Positions 42,620-51,480 of a stretch of 64,000 nt of DNA are shown piece after piece; the stretch's first letter is position 1; every line of letters begins with the position of its first letter. Under the pieces are notes generated by a model. It saw nothing but the letters and a program-made list of their open reading frames with translations. It was not told the origin of the DNA and searched no databases. The DNA is from Oscillospiraceae bacterium (GTDB lineage: Bacteria; Bacillota; Clostridia; Oscillospirales; Ruminococcaceae): the NCBI GenBank assembly GCA_022508965.1, contig JAFLUD010000002.1, forward strand, positions 1-64,000, in the 5' to 3' direction. Position numbers and translations under genes: made by a program.

Positions 42620-44119
42620 ATGGTTGAGGTTTCCGAAAAGTATATGGAATTGGCGCAGGAAAGCGGCAGGCACGTCTACTGCAAAATAATCGCGGGAAAC
42701 GAGACCTTTCTCGACGACAGGATCCTCGAATTCGATTTTGACGACGTGTGCCACCCCGATTGGTACACCATCGGGACTACCTGCTCGAACCGCTTCAGCT
42801 TTTCCGTTAAATACGCGGGTGAGCTGGAGGTAAACGACGTTGTAATGCCGTATGTCAGCTTCGATAACGAGGAGTGGTGTCCGCTGGGGATATTCTATGT
42901 GGCAAGGCGCTACGTCCGCGGAAATTACGCGTCCATTATCTGCTATGACAAGTTCTATTCTCTGGACGTGGAATATTTCCCGTCTGTTCAGCTTCCCACA
43001 ACGACCGACGTTATCCTGAAGGACGTATGCTCAATGGCGGGACTTACCTGCGAAAAATTCGGGCGCGCTTACAGCGTGGAAAAAATTCCCGAGGGCTGCA
43101 CTCTGAGAGATATGATCGGTTACATTGCCGCTATGAACAGAAGCGTTGCAAAGCTCGACCGCTCGGGCGCACTGGTAATGAAGGCGTACACGCAGATGAA
43201 CTTTTTCTTCCTGTATGAAAAGAACTGCATGGATTTCAGCAGGAATATGTCTTACTCGAGAATAACCGCCCTTAAGGTGGATACCGGCGACGAGATCCTC
43301 GAGGGAGGCTCGGGCGGAGAGCTGGCGACTTTGGAATTGTACAACCCTTTTATGACGCAAAAGCGTGTTGACGATATGATCATGGAATTTGCGCCGTTCA
43401 GATTTTACGGCGCGGATATTGTCATGCAGGGAATGCCGTTTTTGGAATCGGGAGACTACATATTCTTTTACGAGAATGACAGAATGTTCTACCCAATCGC
43501 CATCGGAGAAATCGAATATCACTACGACGGAGCGCTTACGGCGACGCTTCATTCCAAAAACAAAAGCTATACCGACGCCGCCGTTCATCAAAACGACCTT
43601 GACGCCGCGCTGGAGGAGATACGCGCTCAGCTCGGAAACATCTACCTCAAGCAAACAAACGAGCAGGCGCTGAACTTGAACGCAGAGCCGCTGACTGTCG
43701 CGGATTTTGAATTCAACACTAAAGTGAAAAACACCTTCGCGCAGATCGACGCGAACTTTACTATCGACGCTTCCTCCGGGCGCACGCTTAACATCGACCT
43801 TTATGTGAACGGCGAAAAGGTCTCGAGAACGGCGGTGCATATTTCCTCTGGTTCGAGGGAGATGCTGCATTTTTACTACCTCGCGGACAAGCTCCCAAAA
43901 GGGAAAAACCATATCGAGGTGAAATTCAGCCTTGCCTCGGGAACCGCATCGATAGCCAAGCAGCAGCTTATCGCTACGCTTGTTGGAAAGGGAATGGCGG
44001 GCGGGAACAGCGACATTAACGACAGAGCGAGCTTTTTTGAAAAGCTCGGCACCTACAACATAAAAGCAAGCGCGCAGATAGTCCTCGCGGGGATTTCCGA
44101 GCAGCTGCAATCAAATTGA
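42620..44119 (+). CDS. tail hub/Tal-like minor structural protein
   Basis: A 499-aa protein. Residues 1-330 resemble the N-terminal domains of phage tail-associated (Tal, gp27-like) hub proteins: ILEFDFDDVCHPDWYTIGTTCSNRFSFSV, FYVARRYVRGNYASIICYDKFYSLD, and SYSRITALKVDTGDEIL. The C-terminal 150 residues are beta-rich (DANFTIDASSGRTLNIDLYVNGEKVSRT) and may be a carbohydrate- or receptor-binding domain. No peptidase domain is seen. In a siphovirus this gene follows the tape measure and Dit genes, both of which are missing here. Four nt separate it from the previous gene. Confidence 0.65.
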   Translation: MVEVSEKYMELAQESGRHVYCKIIAGNETFLDDRILEFDFDDVCHPDWYTIGTTCSNRFSFSVKYAGELEVNDVVMPYVSFDNEEWCPLGIFYVARRYVRGNYASIICYDKFYSLDVEYFPSVQLPTTTDVILKDVCSMAGLTCEKFGRAYSVEKIPEGCTLRDMIGYIAAMNRSVAKLDRSGALVMKAYTQMNFFFLYEKNCMDFSRNMSYSRITALKVDTGDEILEGGSGGELATLELYNPFMTQKRVDDMIMEFAPFRFYGADIVMQGMPFLESGDYIFFYENDRMFYPIAIGEIEYHYDGALTATLHSKNKSYTDAAVHQNDLDAALEEIRAQLGNIYLKQTNEQALNLNAEPLTVADFEFNTKVKNTFAQIDANFTIDASSGRTLNIDLYVNGEKVSRTAVHISSGSREMLHFYYLADKLPKGKNHIEVKFSLASGTASIAKQQLIATLVGKGMAGGNSDINDRASFFEKLGTYNIKASAQIVLAGISEQLQSN

Positions 44120-44132
44120 AAGGAGTGATCCT

Positions 44133-45452
44133 ATGAAAGGGAAAGCAACGCTTATTCTTACGAACAAAGATACGGGCAGGATCGTAAAGCAGATAGAAGA
44201 ACACAACATGGTGACCCACGCGCTTGACAAGATCCTTCAGGTCCCGGATATAGTGAAGATCAATATGCCGACTACGGACTATTACGGAAAGCTCTTTCCG
44301 CTGTGGAGCAATCTTCTTTCGGGAATCGTTTTGTTTGGAAACAACCTGGAGGAAAACGCATACAAGTTTATGATCCCTCCGAATGTGACCCCTATCGGTT
44401 CGGCAGGAAAAGAATACACCGGCGCCAATCCCAAGCGCGGAACTCTCAACCTGAGCCAGAGCGGTCCTATTGAAAACGGATATAGGTTTGTGTGGGATTT
44501 TGCCCCCGAAAAAGCCGTCGGGACAATACGGAGTCTGGGGCTTACAAATTATCTGTACGGAAATCTGGGATTTTCGGAGGACACGGGAACGGATAAGGCC
44601 TTTACTGTCAACCCTCAGTTTATGAACGCCATGAACAACACGTCGATATATCCGTTTATAAATGTCCCCGGAACTTTTTACGGGAAGATCGAAAACAACA
44701 ACTATTATTCTTTTTGGCTTGCATCGGGAGGCATTACTCTGTACATAAATAAGGCTCCCGATCTGAGCGCTCTGAAGATACTTGACAGTGCCGCAGAGAT
44801 GATGGAGCCGGTGACGGTCTCGCAGATACCCGTTACCCTTCCGTTTACCGTAACGAATGTTGCACATCATTTCTACGACCCGAACACCGACATACTTTAT
44901 TTCTTTTGCAACGAGATGGATTCCTCTCGTAAATACAACATTTTTCATTATGCGGGCGTCAATGTCAATACCGGAGCGGTCATAAGGCAAGGCTCGGCGT
45001 CTATCACATTTGAGCAGGCATACAATTACTTGGGATTCGCGTTCTTCAATAACAGATTTTATGTAAGTCTGAACAGCATCCCTGCCAGCAGAATGCTGGT
45101 ATTCGACCCGTCGGGGCAGCTTATAGAAACCAAGGAGCTTCCCGCAAACCACGCTCTTGACTTCTTTGTGGCAGACGGTTATCTTATGGCAAGCGAATCC
45201 TATTCCGGTATCCTGCACAAAAAGTATGTGGATTATAATAATATCCCAATGCTTTATTCGGATATCAACCGCAATACTACCTGCGGAAATATTTCCCTGC
45301 CCTATGCGGTAAAATACAACGTCAACAGCTCAAAGAGCAACCTTGGGCTGGTTTTGAGAACGGATTATCTGGCAACGATAAACAACCTTTCAGAACCGCT
45401 GGAAAAAACCGACCGCCACGCGCTTCAGATACGCTATGAGATCACCAACTGA
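44133..45452 (+). CDS. tail fibre/receptor-binding-like protein
   Basis: A 439-aa protein with a conserved-looking start found in Clostridial phage tail proteins (KATLILTNKDTGRIVKQIEEHNMVTHALDKIL) and a long beta-rich remainder. Repeated short strand patterns (FYDPNTDILYFFCNEMD; FNNRFYVSLNSIPASRMLVFDPSG; YLMASESYSG) hint at a beta-propeller. It is the last gene of the cluster, 13 nt after the hub-like gene, and is followed by a strong terminator. A host-cell recognition role is an inference from position and fold. Confidence 0.6.
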   Translation: MKGKATLILTNKDTGRIVKQIEEHNMVTHALDKILQVPDIVKINMPTTDYYGKLFPLWSNLLSGIVLFGNNLEENAYKFMIPPNVTPIGSAGKEYTGANPKRGTLNLSQSGPIENGYRFVWDFAPEKAVGTIRSLGLTNYLYGNLGFSEDTGTDKAFTVNPQFMNAMNNTSIYPFINVPGTFYGKIENNNYYSFWLASGGITLYINKAPDLSALKILDSAAEMMEPVTVSQIPVTLPFTVTNVAHHFYDPNTDILYFFCNEMDSSRKYNIFHYAGVNVNTGAVIRQGSASITFEQAYNYLGFAFFNNRFYVSLNSIPASRMLVFDPSGQLIETKELPANHALDFFVADGYLMASESYSGILHKKYVDYNNIPMLYSDINRNTTCGNISLPYAVKYNVNSSKSNLGLVLRTDYLATINNLSEPLEKTDRHALQIRYEITN

Positions 45453-45459
45453 ACAGCAA

Positions 45460-45486
45460 AAATCCCGAGAAAAACTCTCGGGATTT
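45460..45486. terminator. bidirectional terminator at the end of the phage-like cluster
   Basis: Perfect 11-bp stem AAATCCCGAGA / TCTCGGGATTT with a 5-nt loop between two convergent genes. Confidence 0.85.
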
Positions 45487-45491
45487 ATTCT

Positions 45492-45611
45492 TTACGGTTC
45501 GTAATATTTACATTTCGATGAGGTCGCCGCTTCGGCGTGCGTCAGGTCGTCGAGCATACAATATCCGTCCTTCTGGTGGCGGCAGTTTTCTCCGCATACT
45601 ATTATATTCAT
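45492..45611 (-). CDS. 39-aa cysteine-rich mini-protein
   Basis: A short ORF reading MNIIVCGENCRHQKDGYCMLDD and ending SSKCKYYEP. Four cysteines in a CxxxC...C...C pattern, with a basic/His residue after the second, match the tiny Clostridial proteins often mis-annotated as 'hydroxymyristoyl-ACP dehydratase', which resemble DUF1540 metal-binding proteins. GGAGGTGTTGT lies just before the ATG, so the long upstream extension in the track is wrong. The function is unknown; metal binding is inferred from cysteine spacing. Confidence 0.78.
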   Translation of the reverse strand: MNIIVCGENCRHQKDGYCMLDDLTHAEAATSSKCKYYEP

Positions 45612-45671
45612 ACAACACCTCCGCCGTAATATTTTTATCCGCCGAAATCTTTTTATTCGGGAAAAATTCCG

Positions 45672-45700
45672 TTGACAAATCCTGCCGTTGGTTGTATAAT
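45672..45700 (+). promoter_or_regulatory. promoter of the membrane lipase gene
   Basis: TTGACA, a 17-nt spacer and TATAAT: a perfect consensus, about 40 nt before the ATG. Confidence 0.85.
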
Positions 45701-45738
45701 AATTATAAGCTATTTTAACATTTTTTAGGAGTGTTTTC

Positions 45739-47073
45739 ATGAATGTCTTTGTACGCATTTTAAACTGGATACTCATAGTTTTCGGGATCGGGATTCCCAT
45801 AATTCTCAAAAATGCACCGCTTCCCGTAACGCTGGTCGTTGCAACAGTGCTGGCGCTGTATTTTGTTGTTTTCAACATATTCCCCACCTTTAAAAAATAC
45901 CCCTCGATAAGGCTGAAGATCATGGGCGACGGCGCGGAGCTGATACTGGCGTTTTGGGTGACCTGCGCCGCGGCGGCTCCGTTTGTCGGGATCATCATCT
46001 ATGAGCTTATCCGCGGAAGCACCGATTACACTCCGTATATAGTCTACGGAATCATTCTGCTGATATGCGAGGCAACCATTTTCTGGAACGGCATTATCCG
46101 CGTGTATCTGACCTCCGTTCAATTGGGAATTCAATACCGCGTATTGGGAATACTGCTAGGAATGGTGCCTATCGCAAACCTTATCATGCTGATGATCATT
46201 TACGTTATAGTAAAGCAGGAAACGGATTTTGAAACGCAGAAAATTCGGCTCAACGAAAAACGCAAAGATGATAAGATCTGCGCTACAAAATATCCCGTTT
46301 TGCTGGTGCACGGGGTGTTTTTCCGCGATAGTCGACTTTTGAACTATTGGGGGAGAATTCCCGCTGAGCTTCAGAAAAACGGCGCCGAGATCTATTACGG
46401 AGAACAGCAGAGCGCGCTTTCGGTCGAGGAAAGCTCGGCGGAGCTTGCCAAAAAGATCGAGGAGATAGTCAACAAGACAGGCTGCGGAAAGGTGAATATT
46501 ATAGCGCACTCAAAGGGCGGATTGGATTCGCGCTATGCTATATCGCAGCTAGGCTGCGACAAATACGTCGCGTCGCTTACTACGATAAACACTCCTCACC
46601 GCGGATGTATTTTCGCGGAATATCTTCTGAATGCCGCTCCAGAGAATGTCAAGAAAGTTATTGAGAATACTTATAACAAGGCGTTCTATGCTCTAGGAGA
46701 CAATTCCCCGAACTTTATGGCGGCGGTGAAGTGCCTTACAAACAGCTATTGCGAGGAGTTCAACAAGAACGTTCCGGACGCGGACGGGGTGCTGTATCAA
46801 TCGGTGGGAAGCAAGGCTAACAATTTCCGAAGCGGGCGTTTTCCGCTGAACGTCTCCTATCCCGTTGTCAAAAAATACGACGGCGACAACGACGGTCTGG
46901 TGGCTGTTACCTCCTCGGAATGGGGTGAGAAATTCACGCCGCTCTATCCGTCGGGCAGTCGCGGAATTACCCACGCGGATATGATCGACCTCAACCGCGA
47001 GAATATCAAAGGATTTGACGTTAGAGAATTCTATGTACAGATAGTGGCGGATCTGAAAAACCGCGGTCTGTAA
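45739..47073 (+). CDS. membrane-anchored lipase-type alpha/beta hydrolase
   Basis: A 444-aa protein. The first 165 residues hold about five hydrophobic segments (LNWILIVFGIGIPIIL; LVVATVLALYFVVFNIFP; and others). The rest is an alpha/beta hydrolase of the triacylglycerol-lipase group: oxyanion motif PVLLVHGVFFRD (about 190), nucleophile IIAHSKGGLDSR (Ser about 256), and probable catalytic Asp and His in DGDNDGLVAV and RGITHADM. Family members cleave lipid or wax esters, often needing Ca2+. Perfect sigma-A promoter and TTAGGAGTG ribosome binding site. The phoH operon follows 14 nt later and may be cotranscribed. An N-terminal multi-span anchor on a lipase is uncommon. Confidence 0.82.
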   Translation: MNVFVRILNWILIVFGIGIPIILKNAPLPVTLVVATVLALYFVVFNIFPTFKKYPSIRLKIMGDGAELILAFWVTCAAAAPFVGIIIYELIRGSTDYTPYIVYGIILLICEATIFWNGIIRVYLTSVQLGIQYRVLGILLGMVPIANLIMLMIIYVIVKQETDFETQKIRLNEKRKDDKICATKYPVLLVHGVFFRDSRLLNYWGRIPAELQKNGAEIYYGEQQSALSVEESSAELAKKIEEIVNKTGCGKVNIIAHSKGGLDSRYAISQLGCDKYVASLTTINTPHRGCIFAEYLLNAAPENVKKVIENTYNKAFYALGDNSPNFMAAVKCLTNSYCEEFNKNVPDADGVLYQSVGSKANNFRSGRFPLNVSYPVVKKYDGDNDGLVAVTSSEWGEKFTPLYPSGSRGITHADMIDLNRENIKGFDVREFYVQIVADLKNRGL

Positions 47074-47087
47074 AAAACGGAGGTTTT

Positions 47088-48074
47088 ATGGCGGATATTA
47101 CGGTTTCAATGAACAGTACCGAACAGCTCCGCGCTGTTTTCGGGGATTTTGACAGAAATATAAATCTTATTCAAAAAGCGTTTGCTGTGACGATATTCTC
47201 ACGCGGAAGCGATGTGAAGATCACGGGAGACGACGAACCTTCCGTTGCCAAAGCGGAAAAGGCCGTCAAGACTCTCTGTGAGAGCTTTGACCGCGGCGAG
47301 AACATCGAGGAGCAGAACGTCCGCTATGCTATCGCTATGGTAAACGACGGCTCGGAGGGCGAGATCGCCTCAATGTCGGGCGACTGCGTTTGCGTGAGCT
47401 ATTCGGGCAAGCCCATCAAGCCGAAAACCGTCGGGCAGAAAAAATACTGCGATATGATCCGCAAAAACACCATCACCTTCGGCGTGGGTCCCGCGGGCAC
47501 AGGCAAGACCTACCTCGCGGTAGCTCTTGCGGTGACGGCGTTCAAGCAAAAACAGGTGCAGCGTATTATTCTCACGCGCCCCGCAGTCGAGGCAGGCGAG
47601 AAGCTGGGATTTCTTCCGGGCGATCTTCAGAACAAGGTCGACCCGTACTTGCGTCCGCTTTACGACGCGCTTTTTGAGATGTTCGGGCAGGAGGCGTTCG
47701 CGCGGCTGTCGGAGCACGGGGCTATCGAAGTTGCGCCGCTGGCGTATATGCGCGGAAGAACTCTTGACGACAGCTTCATCATTCTCGACGAGGCGCAGAA
47801 CACCACCCGCGAACAGATGAAGATGTTCTTAACGCGTCTGGGGTTCAATTCCAAAATGGTAATAACGGGCGATATCACTCAGATCGACCTTCCCGAGGCT
47901 AAAAAGTCGGGGCTTATCGAGGCGCTTAAGGTTCTCAAAAACGTTGAGGACATCGCGCAGAACCGCTTCACCGAAAAGGACGTGGTTCGGCATAAGCTGG
48001 TTCAGGATATCGTCAAGGCATACGACGATTATCACGGAAGCGCCAAAACGGAGCGCGGAGCTTGGAGGAATTAA
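47088..48074 (+). CDS. phoH: PhoH family ATPase
   Basis: A 328-aa P-loop ATPase. A KH-like RNA-binding region forms the first 100 residues, then Walker A GVGPAGTGKTYLAVALAV (about residue 132), Walker B FIILDEAQNTTREQMKMFLTRLGF and GDITQIDLP. It is encoded directly upstream of ybeY with a one-base stop/start overlap (TAATG), the widespread arrangement. PhoH and YbeY act in ribosome and rRNA quality control in other bacteria. Ribosome binding site CGGAGG. Confidence 0.95.
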   Translation: MADITVSMNSTEQLRAVFGDFDRNINLIQKAFAVTIFSRGSDVKITGDDEPSVAKAEKAVKTLCESFDRGENIEEQNVRYAIAMVNDGSEGEIASMSGDCVCVSYSGKPIKPKTVGQKKYCDMIRKNTITFGVGPAGTGKTYLAVALAVTAFKQKQVQRIILTRPAVEAGEKLGFLPGDLQNKVDPYLRPLYDALFEMFGQEAFARLSEHGAIEVAPLAYMRGRTLDDSFIILDEAQNTTREQMKMFLTRLGFNSKMVITGDITQIDLPEAKKSGLIEALKVLKNVEDIAQNRFTEKDVVRHKLVQDIVKAYDDYHGSAKTERGAWRN

Positions 48075-48538
48075 TGAAGATATATATTGATATGACCGAC
48101 GAGCAAAAGCTCCCGCTGCCGGAGGATATTGAAAAGCTCATCGAGGACTGCGCGCGGGAGGCTCTCAACGAAGAAGAGATCGCGGAGGACGCGGAGCTTT
48201 CGGTGACGTTTACCGACAACGAGAATATCCGAAAGCTGAATAACGAGTTCCGCAAAATCGACCGCGAGACGGACGTGCTGTCGTTTCCGCTGGGCGACGA
48301 GAGCTTTGAGGTGGATCCCGACAACGACGCTGTTCTGCTTGGGGATATCGTTATCTCGCTTGAAAAGGCGCGTTCTCAAGCCGAGGAATACGGTCACAGC
48401 TTTCGGCGGGAGGTGGCGTTCTTGCTGACGCACTCGCTGTTCCACCTACTGGGGTACGATCACGAGACTCCCGACGAGGAAAAGGAAATGTTTGAAAAAC
48501 AGGAAAGGGTCCTGGAAAGGCTTGGAATAACAAGGTAG
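48074..48538 (+). CDS. ybeY: endoribonuclease YbeY (rRNA maturation factor)
   Basis: A 154-aa metal-dependent RNase. The zinc site HxxxHxxxxxDH appears as THSLFHLLGYDHETPDE near the C-terminus, and the segment LNNEFRKIDRETDVLSFPLG is the family signature. It matures 16S rRNA 3' ends and helps 70S quality control. The start at 48074 uses GGAGGAATTA and overlaps the phoH stop by one base. Another gene, dgkA, follows 4 nt later. Confidence 0.96.
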   Translation: MKIYIDMTDEQKLPLPEDIEKLIEDCAREALNEEEIAEDAELSVTFTDNENIRKLNNEFRKIDRETDVLSFPLGDESFEVDPDNDAVLLGDIVISLEKARSQAEEYGHSFRREVAFLLTHSLFHLLGYDHETPDEEKEMFEKQERVLERLGITR

Positions 48539-48542
48539 ATTT

Positions 48543-49046
48543 ATGAATTTTTTTAAGAGCTTTTATTACGCGGGACGCGGGATAGCTTCGGCATTGGGGC
48601 AGCGCAATTTCCGCTTTCATATCTGCGCGGCGGCGTTTGTGATATTCTTCGCGGCGAAATTCTACTCGTTCTCCGCGGAACGCTGGGCGATACTGCTGCT
48701 CACCTGCTCGGGCGTTATGGCATTTGAGATCATGAACACCGCTATCGAAAAGCTCTCGGACAAGGTCACCGAGGAGAACAGCCACAGAATTCGTCTCGCA
48801 AAGGACTGCGCGGCGGGCGCGGTTCTGATCTCGGTTATCTTCGCCGTGGGAATAGGCGTCGCGCTTTTCTGGGACGTTGATCGCTTTCGCCTTATCGGAA
48901 TGTATTTCTCCGAGCCGGCAAGATTGGCGGCGCTGCTGCTTGCGGTCGTCATAGCATGGGCGGCGGTGTTTTTGCCGGAGGCTGCCCCAGGTTCCAAAAA
49001 GAAACACGACACAAAAAACGGCAAGCAGAAGCAAAAGGACAATTAA
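48543..49046 (+). CDS. dgkA: diacylglycerol/undecaprenol kinase
   Basis: A 167-aa integral membrane kinase. The signature motif is complete: EIMNTAIEKLSDKVTEENSHRIRLAKDCAAGAVL, with the Glu and Asn residues of the active site. Three membrane segments lie around residues 25-45, 50-70 and 95-115, and an extra fourth hydrophobic stretch (LAALLLAVVIAWAAVFLPEA) precedes a basic tail. Gram-positive members phosphorylate undecaprenol to recycle cell-wall carrier lipid. The order phoH-ybeY-dgkA is standard; the usual following genes cdd and era are not present here. Confidence 0.93.
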   Translation: MNFFKSFYYAGRGIASALGQRNFRFHICAAAFVIFFAAKFYSFSAERWAILLLTCSGVMAFEIMNTAIEKLSDKVTEENSHRIRLAKDCAAGAVLISVIFAVGIGVALFWDVDRFRLIGMYFSEPARLAALLLAVVIAWAAVFLPEAAPGSKKKHDTKNGKQKQKDN

Positions 49047-49342
49047 TTTATGAAAGCCAAAGCGGTAGATCGCGGCGGCGTTGTTCGCGGATCTCGCGCT
49101 GATGACCATCCGGTACATTCACATTTAACACGCCCCCGCGCCCGCCTCGGGCGCGTTTGTTATGCGTTTATTATAATGAAAAAATTTTTTCAAAAATTTT
49201 GCAACATTTTTGGAAGACGCGCGGTATTATAAGTGAAAGGCGACTTTCCAAAATACATTCTGCAAAGATTTGAGCACACATTCTCGAGAAACATTTCCCG
49301 AAAATACAGTTCATTTCAAAACACGAAAGCGAGGAATTCATT
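49047..49342. other. intergenic region after dgkA
   Basis: Holds the terminator at 49137-49155 and AT-rich sequence with a TATTAT-type -10 box near 49225, but no good -35 at normal spacing. The 60-aa track ORF (49050-49232) begins right after dgkA yet has no ribosome binding site and reads through the terminator. I see no gene. Confidence 0.6.
49137..49155 (+). terminator. terminator after phoH-ybeY-dgkA
   Basis: Perfect 8-bp stem CGCGCCCG / CGGGCGCG with a 3-nt loop, followed by TTTGTTAT. Confidence 0.75.
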
Positions 49343-50665
49343 ATGAAAAAGTATATTAGTTTATTTGCGGCGGCAGCGGTGGTGCTGTCTCTGGCGGGCT
49401 GTGCAAGCAACAACTCCTCCCGCGACCCGAGCGGCGCTTTGAACGGCGGCGGCAGCTACGGAGCTACGGATATCGGCGGCGCTCCGTCTAAATCGGGGCA
49501 CGGTCTTTCCGGCATATTCGGCAGCAAAGAAGGAGCAGCCGATATGGACGTGTTGGGCGAGACGTTTGGCGCTCTCGGCGACGGGGCGGCTCCCACTATG
49601 TCGGCTGCTCCGGGGGATCATATTTCCACCGAGGAATATATCGGCGAGCCTTCCAACTCCGTAAGCCCTCAGTCGGGTCTGCTCACGGGCGGCGAATGGA
49701 ACGACAACGCCCACTGGACCGACTGGCAGAAGCTGTATGAATCCCGTGAGGAATGGGCGAGCTTTAAGAACGCTTGGAAAAACGGCGCGGATTGCCGCAT
49801 AGCCGTTAAAGTGACCGCCGACGGCAAGCCGCTCGAGGGCGCGAAGGTTACCTGCGAGGGCTGCATTAACTCCGCGGTTACCGACAACAAGGGCATGGCG
49901 TATCTTTTCTACACCGAGATCGACGGGCAGACGAATCCTATTACCGTTTCCTGCGGCAATGTCACAAAGCAGCTTGACGGCGTTTTCGGAAGCGCACAGG
50001 TCGAGGCTGACCTCAGCGGCGCAGTTTCCCCGATCAACAAAAAACTCGATCTTATGATCATGTGCGACACCACCGGCTCCATGGGCGATGAGCTGGAGTA
50101 TCTCAAGGTGGAGCTTGAGGATATCGTAAACAAGATCCAGGCTCAGAACAGCAACATTCCCACGCGCGTTTCGGTGAACTTCTACCGCGACGAGGGCGAC
50201 GAATATGTGGTTCGTCAGTTCCCGTTCTCCGACAACATCAACAACGTTGTAAAGGCTATCCGCGAGCAGAAGGCTATGGGCGGCGGGGATTTCCCCGAGG
50301 CTGTTCACACCGCTCTCGACAGCGCGGTAAACAACCACGACTGGGACGAGGATTCCGTGAAGATAATGTTCCTGGTGCTTGACGCTCCTCCTCACGAGGA
50401 CGCGCAGATCGTTGACAGCGTAAACAAGTATATTTCTCAGGCTGCCGAAAAGGGCATCAGAGTTATTCCCGTGGCTTCCAGCGGAATCGACAAATCTACC
50501 GAGTATCTGCTGCGCACCTTTGCGTTCACCACCGGCGGCACCTACACCTTCCTCACCGACCACTCGGGCATTGGCGGCGAGCACATCGAGGCTACCGTTG
50601 GCGCGTATAACGTCGAAAAGCTCAACGATATGATGGTAAGGATCGTTAAGAGCTATCTTGAATGA
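49343..50665 (+). CDS. VWA-domain lipoprotein
   Basis: A 440-aa surface lipoprotein. The signal peptide ends in a lipobox LAGC (Cys20). A Gly/Ser-rich linker runs to about residue 110. Residues 150-215 look like an Ig-like or carboxypeptidase-regulatory-type beta domain (DGKPLEGAKVTCEGC). The von Willebrand A domain fills about 230-440 with the metal site DTTGSM (MIDAS) and conserved GGGDFPEAVHTAL and VLDAPPH segments. It should bind a protein or matrix partner in a metal-dependent way. The partner is unknown. A second lipoprotein gene follows 17 nt later, so the two may act together. Ribosome binding site GCGAGGAATT. Confidence 0.85.
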   Translation: MKKYISLFAAAAVVLSLAGCASNNSSRDPSGALNGGGSYGATDIGGAPSKSGHGLSGIFGSKEGAADMDVLGETFGALGDGAAPTMSAAPGDHISTEEYIGEPSNSVSPQSGLLTGGEWNDNAHWTDWQKLYESREEWASFKNAWKNGADCRIAVKVTADGKPLEGAKVTCEGCINSAVTDNKGMAYLFYTEIDGQTNPITVSCGNVTKQLDGVFGSAQVEADLSGAVSPINKKLDLMIMCDTTGSMGDELEYLKVELEDIVNKIQAQNSNIPTRVSVNFYRDEGDEYVVRQFPFSDNINNVVKAIREQKAMGGGDFPEAVHTALDSAVNNHDWDEDSVKIMFLVLDAPPHEDAQIVDSVNKYISQAAEKGIRVIPVASSGIDKSTEYLLRTFAFTTGGTYTFLTDHSGIGGEHIEATVGAYNVEKLNDMMVRIVKSYLE

Positions 50666-50682
50666 TATTGGGGGGATTCTCC

Positions 50683-51408
50683 GTGAAAAAAGCGATAATC
50701 GTTCTTACGGTGATTTTGTGCATATTGACGTTTTCCGCCTGCGAAAGCGCTCCGAAAATGAACGGAGGACCCGAGGTGAACGGCAGTGTGAGAATTGCCC
50801 GAAACGCCAAGAGATACGGCTGCGAGGTGGAATTCAACGAATACTTCCGACCCGCGCCGGAAGCGCACAAGATCAAAGCCTGGCTGGGCGGGCTGGAGCT
50901 TCAAAAAACTGAATATCCCAGAGAATTTGACGATATTTCGTATGATCTGGAATTCAAACAGATGAGCGTTCTGGACGATATCACGGAGGTTTCGGTCTAC
51001 ACCTGCGACGGTGAGCAATTTGTCTGGTTCAACAAGGAGCTGTATTCCGTGAAGAATCCCCGCGCGCTGCCGCCCGAGCTGACACTTGAGAGCATCCGAA
51101 TTCCCGAGGACTTTAAAACCGTCGAAATTTACCGCGACGTCAACGACAAGACAGAACGGTTCTCCTTATCCTCCGTTGAAGAGGTCGAGAACTTAAAGGC
51201 TTGGATCGGGAACCTTTTGCTCAAGTCCGCCGGACCCGAAACCTGCGGCACGGGCGTTTATGTCAGCGAGTATTACAGCTTTGAATTCGCGGATTCTCCC
51301 GACAATAAGTGGACGGTTGCGTACAGAGTCTCCAATAACGGCTATACTCTCATATTCAACAACAGAAGCTGGTATTCTGTGCAAAATCCCTCTACACCTC
51401 CTATTTGA
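50683..51408 (+). CDS. putative lipoprotein, second gene of the VWA unit
   Basis: A 241-aa lipoprotein. The signal peptide KKAIIVLTVILCILTFSAC ends in a lipobox FSAC. The start is taken as GTG at 50683, with GGGGGGATT before it, rather than the upstream ATG that overlaps the previous gene. The mature part has two similar-looking halves: a beta segment, a LKAWIGNLLL / IKAWLGGLEL helix and an EQFVWFNKELYSVKNPRALPP / YTLIFNNRSWYSVQNPSTPP ending. This suggests an internal duplication. I do not recognise the family. A terminator follows. Confidence 0.75.
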   Translation: MKKAIIVLTVILCILTFSACESAPKMNGGPEVNGSVRIARNAKRYGCEVEFNEYFRPAPEAHKIKAWLGGLELQKTEYPREFDDISYDLEFKQMSVLDDITEVSVYTCDGEQFVWFNKELYSVKNPRALPPELTLESIRIPEDFKTVEIYRDVNDKTERFSLSSVEEVENLKAWIGNLLLKSAGPETCGTGVYVSEYYSFEFADSPDNKWTVAYRVSNNGYTLIFNNRSWYSVQNPSTPPI

Positions 51409-51441
51409 CGCTATCTTCCTACATTTATATACACTCACCTT

Positions 51442-51472
51442 TCCCTATTCCTTTATTAATAAGGAATAGGGA
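51442..51472 (+). terminator. terminator after the lipoprotein pair
   Basis: Perfect 12-bp stem TCCCTATTCCTT / AAGGAATAGGGA, followed by GCTTTTTT. Confidence 0.88.
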
Positions 51473-51480
51473 GCTTTTTT

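Noticed and set aside
38196-45452. Cluster considered as an ordinary complete prophage
   Set aside because: No integrase, terminase, repressor pair, replication, tape measure or lysis gene is present, and both flanks are normal chromosomal genes.
49050-49232. 60-aa ORF right after dgkA, considered as a cdd or small-gene remnant
   Set aside because: No ribosome binding site, reads through a strong terminator, and shows no similarity to cytidine deaminase.
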